A stretch of 64,000 bases of DNA from Paraburkholderia phytofirmans PsJN (GCF_000020125.1 NC_010676.1:2108001-2172000); one strand, 5' to 3'. Shown: positions 1-8,866, numbered from the stretch's first letter. Notes: generated by a model from the sequence alone, not told the origin. Made by a program: numbers and translations.

Positions 1-481
1 GGCTTGCAAGCGCGACGAACAGATCGCGCACCATGCCGGTTGCAGTTTCCGCTTCGATCCAGCGCGCCTTGCCATGCGCCAGCGCCGCGCCATATTTTTC
101 CAGCGCGGTGTGGCACAGCCCCAGCGCCTGCGCGCGGCTCAGCTTGAGATCGCTCGCGCCGACCAGCACGCTCGTCAACAGACGCACCAGTTCGTAGAGA
201 TTCGGCGCGAGGCAGGCTTCGTCGAAGTCGTTGTTGTCGAAGTAGATGAGCCGGTTGTCGCCCTTGTAGCTGCCGAAATTTTCCAGATGCATGTCGCCGC
301 AGATCCACACCGGCGGCGCGTCGTCGAACACCTTGTCGCGCGGCAGGCGCTCGTAAAACAGGTGACACGTGCCGCGCAAAAACACGAACGGCGACGTGCG
401 CATGGCTTTGTATTTCATCGCGAGCCGTTCGGGATCGCGACCGGCGTTAAAGCTGGCGATCGTGCTGACGATATCGAGCAT
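1..481 (-). CDS. DUF2252 family protein (C-terminus beyond window)
   Basis: This is the N-terminal 160 residues of a protein read leftwards off the window edge; it starts at the ATG at 481-479 (MLDIVSTIASFNAGRDPERL). The translation contains the DUF2252 signature: a FLRGT segment, then WICGDMHLENFG and a Y-F-D-N-N-D-F-D-E stretch, which resemble the catalytic H-D-x-x-x-x-N and acidic motifs of kinase-fold phosphotransferases. The family has no firmly assigned reaction; the kinase-like reading is inference. Full members usually exceed 350 residues, so more than half the protein lies outside the window. The family call is fairly secure and the role unknown. Confidence 0.8.
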   Translation of the reverse strand, partial: MLDIVSTIASFNAGRDPERLAMKYKAMRTSPFVFLRGTCHLFYERLPRDKVFDDAPPVWICGDMHLENFGSYKGDNRLIYFDNNDFDEACLAPNLYELVRLLTSVLVGASDLKLSRAQALGLCHTALEKYGAALAHGKARWIEAETATGMVRDLFVALAS

Positions 482-644
482 GAGTTTCCTTTGAATGCGG
501 GCAAGTTGCGCATTGCCGCGACCGAGGGCGCAGGCCGCGCGGCGCGGCGCCCCACTGTTCGACAGTAGACCACAGCGCGACATGTCGACGCCCGCTCATG
601 GTATCGACCTTCGACAGTGCTTGCGCGTCGTGCGCGTCGTGACG

Positions 645-1610
645 CTAGGCCGATTCGCGCGCGCCGAACCTCTTGCGGTACGCACCCGGACTCGTCAACG
701 CAATGCGCCGGAAGTGCCGCCGCAACGATTCCTCGGAACCGAAGCCCGCCAGTTCCGCGACGCGCGCCATCGGCAGCGGCGCGGGCGCTTCGAGCAGATC
801 GCGCGCAATGGCCACGCGTTCGCGTACGAGCCATTCATAAGGCGCCATGCCGGTGGCATCGTGAAACTGCCGCTGCAGGGTGCGCGGGCTCATCGCCGCC
901 CGCTCGGCGAGCGAGCGCAACGTATGCGGCAAAGCGGGATGGCTGCGCACCCAGTCCATCAGGCTGGACAGACGCCCGCTGTCGTCCTGCGGCATGGGAC
1001 GCTGCACAAACTGCGCGTGGCCGCCCTCGCGATGCGGCGGCACCACGAGCCGCTGCGCGACCCGGTTCGCCACCGCGCTGCCGTGGTCGCGCCGCACCAG
1101 ATGCAGCAGCATGTCGAGCCCCGCCGCCGAACCCGCCGAGGTGATGATCTGCCCTTCGTCGACATACAGCGCGTCCGGTTGCACGTGCAATTGCGGGTAG
1201 CGCTGCTGCAATTTGTCGGCATAGCGCCAGTGGGTCGTCACGGCCTTGCCGTCGAGCACGCCCGCCGCCGCGAGCACGAACACGCCGGAGCAGATCGAAC
1301 AGAGACGCGCGCCGCGCGCGTAGGCGGCGCGGATTTTCTTCAGGAGCGGTTCGGGCGGCATTTCGTCGGCATCGCGCCAGCCGGGAATGACGATCGTGTC
1401 GGCGCGCTCCAGCAGCTTGAGCGTATAAGGCGCGGCAAGCGTGATGCCGCCCGCCGCCCGGATCGGCCCCGGCTCGCTTGCGCAGACCGCAAAGCGATAC
1501 CAGTCCACGCCAAGTTCAGGGCGCTCGAGCGCGAACAGTTCGGTCACGCAGCCGAATTCGAAGGTGCAGAGCCGGTCGTAAGCCAGCGCGACGACGAGAT
1601 GATTGTGCAT
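645..1610 (-). CDS. ftrA: FtrA-like GlxA/AraC transcriptional regulator
   Basis: A 321-residue cytoplasmic regulator with two parts. Residues 5-170 form a DJ-1/PfpI (class I glutamine amidotransferase-like) domain with the cysteine elbow LCSICSG at C107, and the C-terminal 100 residues form an AraC-type double HTH (SLAERAAMSPRTLQRQF, then VAELAGFGSEESLRRHF). This is the GlxA/FtrA architecture, in which the N-terminal domain probably senses a ligand and is not known to be a peptidase. It lies 118 bp downstream of the rhodanese gene on the same strand, so the two may share a transcript. The ribosome site before 1610 is weak. The name ftrA is by resemblance; targets are unknown. Confidence 0.8.
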   Translation of the reverse strand: MHNHLVVALAYDRLCTFEFGCVTELFALERPELGVDWYRFAVCASEPGPIRAAGGITLAAPYTLKLLERADTIVIPGWRDADEMPPEPLLKKIRAAYARGARLCSICSGVFVLAAAGVLDGKAVTTHWRYADKLQQRYPQLHVQPDALYVDEGQIITSAGSAAGLDMLLHLVRRDHGSAVANRVAQRLVVPPHREGGHAQFVQRPMPQDDSGRLSSLMDWVRSHPALPHTLRSLAERAAMSPRTLQRQFHDATGMAPYEWLVRERVAIARDLLEAPAPLPMARVAELAGFGSEESLRRHFRRIALTSPGAYRKRFGARESA

Positions 1611-1728
1611 GGCGTGATGTTACCGGAGATCGATGATCCCGCCACACTCATCCGGCGTGGCGCGCAATGCCACGATCAAGCCGCCTGATGTGCCTGCACG
1701 ACCGAAGGCAAAGACGACGAAAACGAAG

Positions 1729-2169
1729 TCAATCGAGAGCGAGCGGATCGCGCCGAGGCAACGTCTCATCGACCATAGCCAGCTGGAACCCCTCGTCGAG
1801 CCAACCCGTAATGCCGCCGATCATTACCTTGACGGGTCGGCCGAGCTGGGCGAGCCTGATTGCGGCGCGTGTCGCTCCGTTGCAATGAGGGCCCGCGCAA
1901 TAGGTGACGAAAAGCGTATCGGGCGAATAGGCGGCGAGCTTCGACGCCACGATCTTGCCGTGCATGAGATTCACTGCGCCTGGCACATGGCCGCGCGAGA
2001 AATGCTGCGGACCGCGCACGTCGAGCAGGATGAAATCGACTGAACGCGGGTCGTCGCTCGTGAGCGCCGCGTGGACGTCGGCACAATCGGTTTCGAACGA
2101 CAGCGACGCGCTGAAGTGGGCGAGCGCCGAGGCGCTGTCGGCGGGCGGTACGGATGAGACAGGGGACAT
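1729..2169 (-). CDS. Rhodanese-like domain protein
   Basis: A 146-residue protein made of a single rhodanese domain, with FILLDVRGPQHFSRGHVPGA as the conserved first half and the presumed persulfide-forming cysteine C91 in YCAGPHCNGAT. The longer CxGxxCN-type loop differs from the short classic CRxGxR loop, which suggests a subfamily with another acceptor. There is no signal peptide, so it should act in the cytosol in sulfur transfer or thiol handling. The start is well supported: AAGGAG lies 6 bp before the ATG at 2169. It precedes the FtrA-like regulator on the same strand, a pairing that hints at joint function, though the substrate cannot be read from sequence. Confidence 0.85.
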   Translation of the reverse strand: MSPVSSVPPADSASALAHFSASLSFETDCADVHAALTSDDPRSVDFILLDVRGPQHFSRGHVPGAVNLMHGKIVASKLAAYSPDTLFVTYCAGPHCNGATRAAIRLAQLGRPVKVMIGGITGWLDEGFQLAMVDETLPRRDPLALD

Positions 2170-2641
2170 ATGTATCTCCTTGTGCGTGGATCATTGCAAT
2201 GCATTGTCCCGGTCTCATGCACAGTCAGCCAGTGGCGCGAATGACATATTCCGGTAACATCGCGCCACGGCGCCATCCGCTTTAAAGCTCATCACAGCGT
2301 GCTCGTGCGCAGCAGTCATACCGAGTGTCCGCATGTCGAACTCGAGGGCTGGCACGTTTCCGATCTCCCCAACCGGCCGCTCCGGCGGCGATGCCACGGC
2401 TAGCGGATTAACAGCACCGCGTCTCCGTCTCATTCAAGCAACGCCGCACAGCGTTTTTATCGGCCGCGCACAAGCCGGAATCATCCGACAGGCCTTATCG
2501 CACGGCGATTTTGACTGCGATATGACAAGCGCGAAAAATATGCAGGACGCCGTACCATGCTGGAAACGAATATTGCTTTCGAGCGCAAATTAATACACTG
2601 CGATGAAGGACCGATTACGTTGTCGTTCACCGGAGGCGCTC
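2170..2641. other. Intergenic region between rhodanese and porin genes
   Basis: About 470 bp of divergent upstream sequence serving the rhodanese gene on the left and the porin gene on the right. It is less GC-rich than the flanking genes, particularly 2430-2610. A TTGACT hexamer at 2511-2516 followed by an A-rich stretch near 2534-2542 is a possible but imperfect porin promoter. Short reading frames here have no recognisable protein character. I see no RNA gene. Confidence 0.5.
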
Positions 2642-3817
2642 GTGAAAAGAATTGCCACTATCTGTGCTATTTCTGGAGTACTTGCGACATCGGGCAGCGT
2701 TCATGCGCAGAGCTCGGTGACGCTTTACGGCCTGATCGACGCAGGTCTGATGTACACCAACAATGTATCGAAGAGCGGCTCGCACGGAGCGCTCGTACAG
2801 GCCACGAGCGGCAACATCAACGGGAGCCGCTTCGGCATGCGCGGCGCGGAAGACCTCGGCGGCGGGCTGAAGGCAATTTTCGTGCTGGAGAACGGTTTTA
2901 ACGTTCAAAACGGCAAATTGGGGCAAGACGGCCGGATGTTCGGACGGCAGGCGTATGTGGGCCTCAGCGCCACGCAATTCGGCGCCGTGACTCTCGGGCG
3001 GCAATACGACTCGCTGGTCGATTTCGTTGCGCCTTTGTCCGCCACTGCCGGGACTTTCGGCGACACCGGTTTCGCGCATCCGTTCGACAACGACAACCTG
3101 AACCACTCGGTACGGATCAATAACGCGGTCAAATACACGAGCGTCAACTATGCGGGTCTGACATTCGGTGGCATGTATGCCTTTTCGAACAACACCAGCT
3201 TTGCTGTGAATCGTGCCTACAGTGCCGGCGTCAGTTATGCCTTCGGGCCTTTGACGGCCGCTGCCGGTTATTTGCAGATCAACGGCTCGACGAACACCAC
3301 TTCGAGCAGTTCGGGGGCGGTCGATATCGGCGAATCGGCTGCGAATGGCAGTGGCGGATTTAACCTGGGTGCGGACGTTCAGCGTACCGTGGGCGCTGCG
3401 CTCAACTACAAATTCGGCCCGGCTGCAGTCGGCTTTGTCTACACTCACAGCCAGTTTCAAGGGACCACGTCGTTCGGCCAGACGAACGTCGGCAACAGCG
3501 GCACGATGCGCTTCGATAACTATGAATTGAACGCCAAGTACGCGCTTACGCCTGCTATCAATCTCGGCATTGCCGACACCTATACCGACGGCCACGTGGG
3601 CAATGGCAGCAACACCGCATACGGCTCGGATCCGAAATGGAACCAGGTTAACCTGCAAGCCGTATATTTGCTGTCGAAACGCACGGACGTTTATGTCGAA
3701 GGCATGTATCAGCACGTGATCGGCCACAACTATGTGGCGTTTATTAACACTGCGGGCGGCGCCTCTGGGACTTCCAATCAGGTTGTCGCCACCGTCGGTT
3801 TGCGCACCCGTTTCTAG
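2642..3817 (+). CDS. Gram-negative porin (OmpC/Omp32 type)
   Basis: A 391-residue outer-membrane general diffusion porin. The GTG at 2642 is chosen over an in-frame ATG at 2603 because GGAGG ends five bases before it and because it gives a clean signal peptide (VKRIATICAISGVLATSGSVHA, cleaved before QSSVTLYG). The mature protein starts with SSVTLYGLIDAG and ends with the terminal-aromatic strand VATVGLRTRF, both hallmarks of betaproteobacterial trimeric porins. It contains the SRFGMRGAEDLGGGL and GRQAYVGL strands. It would pass small hydrophilic solutes; specificity cannot be read from sequence. It is monocistronic, facing a convergent DUF2278 gene. Confidence 0.93.
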   Translation: MKRIATICAISGVLATSGSVHAQSSVTLYGLIDAGLMYTNNVSKSGSHGALVQATSGNINGSRFGMRGAEDLGGGLKAIFVLENGFNVQNGKLGQDGRMFGRQAYVGLSATQFGAVTLGRQYDSLVDFVAPLSATAGTFGDTGFAHPFDNDNLNHSVRINNAVKYTSVNYAGLTFGGMYAFSNNTSFAVNRAYSAGVSYAFGPLTAAAGYLQINGSTNTTSSSSGAVDIGESAANGSGGFNLGADVQRTVGAALNYKFGPAAVGFVYTHSQFQGTTSFGQTNVGNSGTMRFDNYELNAKYALTPAINLGIADTYTDGHVGNGSNTAYGSDPKWNQVNLQAVYLLSKRTDVYVEGMYQHVIGHNYVAFINTAGGASGTSNQVVATVGLRTRF

Positions 3818-3839
3818 ATACCTTTTGCGCGGTTTTTTG

Positions 3840-3866
3840 ACGACCCCCGCCTGCGCGGCGGGTCGT
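3840..3866. terminator. Hairpin between convergent porin and DUF2278 genes
   Basis: A GC-rich inverted repeat (ACGACCC...GGGTCGT with CGCC/GGCG inside) lies between the porin stop and the end of the convergent DUF2278 gene. The T-run (3831-3838) precedes the stem on the + strand and does not follow it, so it is not a textbook intrinsic terminator in either direction. Confidence 0.35.
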
Positions 3867-3903
3867 GCCGCCACACAACGGCCAGGGGCCGGCAAAAGCG
3901 AAC

Positions 3904-4644
3904 CTAGCCGAGTATCGGATGCGAAGTGCCCGGTATAGGGCGGCCACGGTTATCGGTCGGGACGAGTTGCGTCTGAAACGCGACGAACAGCGCCTGAAAC
4001 TTGCCATCAACCTCCACGATGACCGCGCCGTCCTGAAACGTGCCGTTTTCGGAGGAATGGTCTTTCATCTTGCTGCCTGGCTGCGGTTTCGGATTCCCCT
4101 GATTCATGTGCGTCTCGTGCAGACCGTCCTTCTGCGGTTCGAAGAGAAAGCCGAATCCATAAATCGTCACATTGGTGGTCGGCTTCCATCCCCGGCGATT
4201 GTCGCTATAGCCTGGCGTCGGATAGACGAATTCGACGGGCGCCGCGGACATATCCAGCTTGAGCATCTCGTTGAGCAGAGCGTTGATGTCGTTGTGTTCC
4301 GTCTTCGTGTCCAGCGGGATTGGACGCATGGTGCTCAGATCGACGAGCCTCGGGTCGTGGACGTAGTCCAGCTTCGGGAAGCCCGAGGTGCTTACTCCGG
4401 CTGACAACTTCTGAAGGTCGGCGATCAAGGGGTGATCGAAATACTGATTCCATGCGTAGAGCACCAGATATCCCGCTGCGCCGGTCAGGGAGCTGTCCGA
4501 TTTGACGTTCGTGACGATGCGGAACTCTTTGCCGCTCGAATCCTCGCTGACGATCACATAGTGCGGATCGCCCTTGTAACCGTCGAGGAACGGGACACCA
4601 AGTTTCAACTTGCCCTTGAAAAGCACATATTCGTTTTGCGCCAT
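3904..4644 (-). CDS. DUF2278 family protein
   Basis: A 246-residue protein starting at the ATG at 4644 (MAQNEYVLFKGKL), chosen because GGGAGA lies about 8 bp upstream; longer in-frame extensions lack a ribosome site. It shows the DUF2278 (YukJ-like) pattern: N-terminal Y-x-L-x-K-G-K, a central HDINALLNEML segment, and a C-terminal half with DGAVIVEVDGKFQALFVAFQTQ. No signal peptide or membrane segment is visible. The family's biochemical role is not established. It ends convergently with the porin and has a long, AT-rich upstream region shared divergently with the MHYT protein. Confidence 0.8.
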   Translation of the reverse strand: MAQNEYVLFKGKLKLGVPFLDGYKGDPHYVIVSEDSSGKEFRIVTNVKSDSSLTGAAGYLVLYAWNQYFDHPLIADLQKLSAGVSTSGFPKLDYVHDPRLVDLSTMRPIPLDTKTEHNDINALLNEMLKLDMSAAPVEFVYPTPGYSDNRRGWKPTTNVTIYGFGFLFEPQKDGLHETHMNQGNPKPQPGSKMKDHSSENGTFQDGAVIVEVDGKFQALFVAFQTQLVPTDNRGRPIPGTSHPILG

Positions 4645-4830
4645 CACATCGTCTCCCGAGTAGGCCAGAACAAATTGTAGGTGTGAAATGTGACAGCGCC
4701 GGCCGTCTGGTCGCCGGCGCGCCGGCGAGCCGGCCGAAGCCAATCGGCAACATATTGAGAATCAATTAAATAAAAACCTCGAACTGTCGATAACAAGTTC
4801 AGCCGCTTCCCTTTTGCGGTTGGACTATAC

Positions 4831-6900
4831 ATGCAGAGCTCATACAATTTTTGGCTGGTCACCATCTCACTCGTCGTCGCGACGTTGGCGTCGTACACGG
4901 CGCTCGACCTGACCGGCCGCATTTTCCTGCTGGCGTCGGCGCGGCTGCGACACGCCTGGCGGCTGGGCGGCGCCGCCGCGCTCGGCGTCGGCATCTGGTC
5001 GATGCACTTCATCGCGATGCTCGCCTTTTCGCTGCCGATTCCGCTCGGCTACGACTTTGCGACGACCGCCGCGTCGCTCGGGCTCGCGATCGGCGCCTCC
5101 TATCTGGCCCTGTACGTCACGACTCTGCAGCGGCTCACGCCGGGCCGCCTGCTGGCGGGTGGCGTGCTGATGGGCTTCGGCATTGCCGGCATGCACTACA
5201 CCGGCATGGCGGCCTTGCAGATGGCGCCAGGCATCCGCTATCAGCCGGGGTGGTTCGCGGCCTCGCTCGCGATCGCCATCGGCGCATCGACCGCCGCGTT
5301 GTGGATGGCCCGCGCGCTCAGCAACGACGGCGCGCGCCACGTCGTGCGTAAGCGTCTGGGGGCGGCGCTCGTGATGGGCGTGGCGATCAGCGGCATGCAT
5401 TACACGGCCATGGCCGCCGCCGACTTTGTGCCGGGCGCCATCTGCGGCGCGGCCAAAGGCGTGAACGCCACGTGGCTCGCGACCTCCGTGATCCTGCTCA
5501 CCTTTGCCATTCTGACGGTCACGCTGATGCTGTCGCGCTTCGACGCGCGCAACGCCTTGCTGATCGGCGCGGTGTCCAGGCTGAACGGCCAGATCGTGCG
5601 GCTCGCCACGCTCGACACACTGACCGGCCTGCCGAACCGCAGCACGCTGACCGACCGCATCGAGCGCGCGATCCTCAGCGCGCGGCGGCAGCGCACGCTG
5701 TTCGCGATCCTCTTCATGGACCTCGACGGCTTCAAGACCATCAACGATTCGCTCGGTCACTCGGTCGGCGATCAGGTTCTGACGGCGTTCGCGCAGCGCC
5801 TGCTGCAATGTGTACGCGAGACCGACACCGTCGCGCGGCTGGGCGGCGACGAATTCGTGGTGCTGGCCGAAAACCTCGGTTCGCGCGAAGACGCCAGCGC
5901 GCTCGCGGAAGGCGTGCTCGAGCGCATGCGCCTCGGCGTGTGGACCGACTCGCAGCCGCTGCAGGTCATGCCGAGCATCGGCATCGCCCTCTATCCGCAC
6001 GACGGCGACTCCGTCGAGACGCTGCTCAAGCACGCCGACGCGGCCATGTACGAGGCCAAACGCGCGGGCCGCAGCACTTATCGCTTCTTCGAGCGCAGCA
6101 TGAACGAGGCCGCCACGCGCACGCTGCAGATCCAGAACGCGTTGCACGACGCGCTCGCCGCCGGCCATTTCTCGCTGCACTTCCAGCCCAAGTTTCACGG
6201 CAACGGCAACTCGCTGGCGGGCGCCGAAGCGCTGATCCGTTTGCATCACCCGCAACTCGGCGCGCTGACGCCGCTCGAGTTCATTCCGATCGCCGAGCGC
6301 TCGGGGCAGATCGTGCAGATCGGCTACTGGGTCGTGCGCGAAACCTGCCGGCAGATTCGCCGATGGGTCTCGCAGGGGCTGCCGGCGATGAAAGTGGCGA
6401 TCAATCTGTCGCCGCGCCAGTTGCTGCAGCCGAACCTCGTCGCGAGCATGCTCGCGATCGTCGAGGCCGAAGGCGTGGCCTGCGAGCAGATCATGTTCGA
6501 GATCACCGAAACCGTGGCCATGCAGGACGCGCCCAAGACCATCGAAATGATCCGCGAATTCCAGGCAAGCGGCTTCGAGATCGCGATCGACGACTTCGGC
6601 ACCGGCTATTCGAGCCTCGCCTATCTGCAGCGTTTTCGCGTCAAACAACTGAAGATCGACCGCTTCTTCACCAACGGCCTCGACGCGCACGGCCCGGAAG
6701 GCAGCGCGATCGTGTCCGCGATCATCGCCCTTGCGCATTCGCTGGAAATGGATGTGGTGGCCGAGGGCGTCGAAACCGAATCGCAACTCGGCATGCTCAA
6801 GACGATGCGGTGCGACGAGATGCAGGGTTTCCTGCTCGGCAAGCCGCTCGGCGCCGACGACTTCGCCAACCTGCTGCGCGAGAGAATGGTGGCCGCGTAA
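4831..6900 (+). CDS. MHYT-GGDEF-EAL membrane c-di-GMP enzyme
   Basis: A 689-residue inner-membrane signalling protein. Residues 1-235 form a seven-helix MHYT sensor with three motif copies (SMHFIAM at 57, GMHYTGM at 120, GMHYTAM at 188), thought to bind a metal and perhaps sense gas or redox. Next comes a diguanylate cyclase domain with intact GGDEF at 338-342 and an intact inhibitory RETD five residues before it, then an EAL phosphodiesterase domain with EAL at 466-468, DDFGTGYSSL and EGVET motifs. Both catalytic domains look active, so the net direction of c-di-GMP turnover is undetermined. It is followed by a separate membrane protein at 7027. Confidence 0.95.
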   Translation: MQSSYNFWLVTISLVVATLASYTALDLTGRIFLLASARLRHAWRLGGAAALGVGIWSMHFIAMLAFSLPIPLGYDFATTAASLGLAIGASYLALYVTTLQRLTPGRLLAGGVLMGFGIAGMHYTGMAALQMAPGIRYQPGWFAASLAIAIGASTAALWMARALSNDGARHVVRKRLGAALVMGVAISGMHYTAMAAADFVPGAICGAAKGVNATWLATSVILLTFAILTVTLMLSRFDARNALLIGAVSRLNGQIVRLATLDTLTGLPNRSTLTDRIERAILSARRQRTLFAILFMDLDGFKTINDSLGHSVGDQVLTAFAQRLLQCVRETDTVARLGGDEFVVLAENLGSREDASALAEGVLERMRLGVWTDSQPLQVMPSIGIALYPHDGDSVETLLKHADAAMYEAKRAGRSTYRFFERSMNEAATRTLQIQNALHDALAAGHFSLHFQPKFHGNGNSLAGAEALIRLHHPQLGALTPLEFIPIAERSGQIVQIGYWVVRETCRQIRRWVSQGLPAMKVAINLSPRQLLQPNLVASMLAIVEAEGVACEQIMFEITETVAMQDAPKTIEMIREFQASGFEIAIDDFGTGYSSLAYLQRFRVKQLKIDRFFTNGLDAHGPEGSAIVSAIIALAHSLEMDVVAEGVETESQLGMLKTMRCDEMQGFLLGKPLGADDFANLLRERMVAA

Positions 6901-7026
6901 AGCCGACGATCGTCTGAAACGCGCCCCGCGCCACGGTCATGCGGCTGGCCGCGCCGCCACCGGCGCCGGCACTGAATCCCGTTTTACGAGCGAACAATAA
7001 CAGGCAGGTCAGGTGCTGGAGAGTTC

Positions 7027-7833
7027 ATGAAATTCGATGTAGCGACGTTTACTTCGTTGTGGTTGATCACGTTTCTGTGCTGCGCCTTGCTCACGACCGC
7101 GCTCTCGCGCATGTTCACGCGCGTGAGCGCGTTCCGCTTCTGGGCGGTCGGTTTCTATCTGCTCGCCGCGTCGTCGGCCTGCTTCACCCTGCATCTCACC
7201 TGGCGTCACGACGCGCTGCTGATCGCCACCGCGACGCTCGCGCTGCAAAGCCGCACGCTGATCTGGGCCGGCACACGCGAACTGTTCGGCGCGACGGCAC
7301 CGTGGCGCGCCGGTCTGGCCGTCACCGCCGTGTTCTGCACGCTCTATGCCGGCGCGCTGATCTTCAAAGTGCCGACCGTGTTGCGCGCGGTCCTGCTCGC
7401 GCTGTTTTTTCTGCCGGTCCGCGCCGCCACGCTGTATGAAGTATGCCGCCGGCGCCGTCCGCACTTGGGGCCCGCGCGTCTGATCGCGATGATCGGCGGC
7501 ACGATCGTTACGCTCAACACTATCGTGCCGCTCGTGCTCGTGCTGCTCGACCGCGCCAATCTGTCGCTGCTGCTCGGCAATCCGCGGACCACGTCGGCGC
7601 TGTACGCCGTGGTTTTCGCGGGCGACCTGCTGCTGGCGAGCGGCCTGATCGTGCTGGCTTTCAAACTGCAGATCGTCGAGCGGGACATGCTCGCCACGCT
7701 CGAACGCGGTGCTCTGGAACGTCTCGCCGCGAACCGCGAATTGCGCGCGCAACGCGATGGGCGCCCCGTGCCCGGTGACCCGCTTGGCCACGACACGCCG
7801 ACACCGCGCCAGTCGCTGCCGGGAACGGTCTGA
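7027..7833 (+). CDS. Polytopic membrane protein of unknown function
   Basis: A 268-residue integral membrane protein with about seven hydrophobic helices (for example SLWLITFLCCALLTTAL, IGGTIVTLNTIVPLVLVLL and AVVFAGDLLLASGLIVLAF) and a charged C-terminal tail of about 50 residues. The layout resembles the N-terminal membrane sensor halves of some diguanylate cyclases, but it stops where the GGDEF domain would start. GGAGAG precedes the ATG by 4 bp. It follows the MHYT-GGDEF-EAL gene by 126 bp on the same strand, so a shared signalling role is possible but unproven. I do not recognise a named family. Confidence 0.65.
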   Translation: MKFDVATFTSLWLITFLCCALLTTALSRMFTRVSAFRFWAVGFYLLAASSACFTLHLTWRHDALLIATATLALQSRTLIWAGTRELFGATAPWRAGLAVTAVFCTLYAGALIFKVPTVLRAVLLALFFLPVRAATLYEVCRRRRPHLGPARLIAMIGGTIVTLNTIVPLVLVLLDRANLSLLLGNPRTTSALYAVVFAGDLLLASGLIVLAFKLQIVERDMLATLERGALERLAANRELRAQRDGRPVPGDPLGHDTPTPRQSLPGTV

Positions 7834-7857
7834 TTCGCCGGCGGGGCGCGGCGGCGC

Positions 7858-8292
7858 CTAACCGGCCTTGCGCTCGTCGAAGGCGCTGTCGGCCACCGAC
7901 ACCAGAAGCGGCGTCGCCGCCTGCGCCGCGTCGCGCTTGGTGAGCTTGCCGTCCACCGAGGCGCCGCAATCCATCCGCAACTGCTGGTAGTAGATGTTGC
8001 CGGTCACGTGCGCATTGCTTTGCAACTCGACGAAGTGATCCGCAATCACGTCGCCGACGATCCGGCCGTTGATCACGACGTCGTAGCCGTGCACGCTGCC
8101 TTCGATCGAGCCACGGTCGCTCAGGACCAGAAGCGTCTGGCCGCCCGGCTCGCCGCTGACGTTGCCCGTCACGTGGCCGTCCATGCGCAGGCCGTCGCTG
8201 AACTGCAGGTCGCCGGTGATTCGCACGTCGTGCGCGATCAGGGTGGCGAGCTTGGTCTGCTGGATGCCCGCGGTTTTCTTCTTGTTGAACAT
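7858..8292 (-). CDS. Bactofilin family cytoskeletal protein
   Basis: A 144-residue bactofilin (DUF583, CcmA-like). The core is the repeated turn pattern of a right-handed beta-helix (ITGDLQFSDGLRMDGHVTGNV, GSIEGSVHG, INGRIVGDV, AHVTGNIYYQQLRMDCGASVDG). These proteins polymerise without nucleotide into filaments, often membrane-associated, that position cell-wall enzymes. The N-terminal MFNKKKTAG has the short basic start typical of the family. It is the last gene of a leftward cluster with an M23 peptidase and a membrane coiled-coil protein, an arrangement that supports a cell-shape or wall-remodelling role. A 63-bp heptamer tandem repeat lies just upstream. Confidence 0.92.
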   Translation of the reverse strand: MFNKKKTAGIQQTKLATLIAHDVRITGDLQFSDGLRMDGHVTGNVSGEPGGQTLLVLSDRGSIEGSVHGYDVVINGRIVGDVIADHFVELQSNAHVTGNIYYQQLRMDCGASVDGKLTKRDAAQAATPLLVSVADSAFDERKAG

Positions 8293-8386
8293 TCTGGTTT
8301 TCCTGGAAATGAAAAGGTTCGTCGCGTGATGCTGGGCGTGGCGATGAGGCGGGGAGCGGTTGGTGCGGTTGGGTTGCTTTGATTGC

Positions 8387-8449
8387 TTTGCCGTTTGCCG
8401 TTTGCCGTTTGCCGTTTGCGGTTTGCGGTTTGCGGTTTGCGGTTTGCGG
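8387..8449. repeat. Tandem heptamer repeat, nine units
   Basis: Four copies of TTTGCCG (8387-8414) are followed by five of TTTGCGG (8415-8449) with no interruptions. The array lies between the bactofilin start (8292) and the end of the coiled-coil gene (8468), in the leader read by any leftward transcript. Such arrays can change length by slipped-strand mispairing. Confidence 0.95.
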
Positions 8450-8467
8450 TTAGCCTATTTCGCCCGG

Positions 8468-8866
8468 TTACCGGCGCAACGCCGCAGCGGATGCCGACGT
8501 CCGGCCTTTGCTCTGACCTCGCAGAAACTGCAATTCCGCGTTGAGCCGCGCCACCTCGGCCGCGGCGCTGTCCGCCGCTTTCTGCACCGCGGCGCGCGCC
8601 GCCGTCTCTTGCGCCAGCGCGAGCCGCGCGCGGGTCAACTCGCTCTGCTTCGTTGCTTCGTCGACGGGCGCTGGACTGCACCGCGCCGGCGGCATACCGG
8701 CGCGCCTCGCGTGCCAGGCCGTGAGCGCCGCCGCGCCCGCACAGGCGCACAGGACGCACACCACGGCCCACACTGTCACGCGAAACACCAGCGAGCGCGC
8801 GGGCCGAAGCGTGTAGGCGCGGTGAGTCAGACTGGCCGCGTCGCGTGGAAAGCGCCGCTCAGCCAT
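8468..8866 (-). CDS. Single-pass membrane coiled-coil protein
   Basis: A 132-residue protein starting at the ATG at 8866, which overlaps the end of the M23 peptidase gene by 8 bp, a sign of translational coupling; upstream in-frame starts lie deep inside that gene. Residues 25-50 form one transmembrane helix (VFRVTVWAVVCVLCACAGAAAL), followed by an alanine-, glutamate- and arginine-rich coiled coil from about residue 70 to 120 (TRARLALAQETAARAAVQKAA, then a segment ending LNAELQFLRGQ). It resembles the membrane coiled-coil proteins often encoded between M23 peptidase and bactofilin genes in Burkholderiales. It may scaffold the two neighbours; function is inferred from context only. Confidence 0.7.
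   Translation of the reverse strand: MAERRFPRDAASLTHRAYTLRPARSLVFRVTVWAVVCVLCACAGAAALTAWHARRAGMPPARCSPAPVDEATKQSELTRARLALAQETAARAAVQKAADSAAAEVARLNAELQFLRGQSKGRTSASAAALRR

Noticed and set aside
2603..2641. Upstream ATG as the porin start
   Set aside because: It adds 13 charged residues before the signal peptide; the GTG at 2642 has a GGAGG at the right distance.
2627..3895. A 422-residue minus-strand frame over the porin gene
   Set aside because: Antisense shadow of a clear porin with a signal peptide and ribosome site.
4867..6786. A 639-residue open frame on the minus strand
   Set aside because: It is fully antisense to the MHYT-GGDEF-EAL gene, is full of Arg/Ala/His/Gly and has no domain; GC-rich codon bias keeps the opposite frame open.
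8387..8449. CRISPR array
   Set aside because: Units are contiguous 7-mers without spacers, and no cas gene is present in the window.
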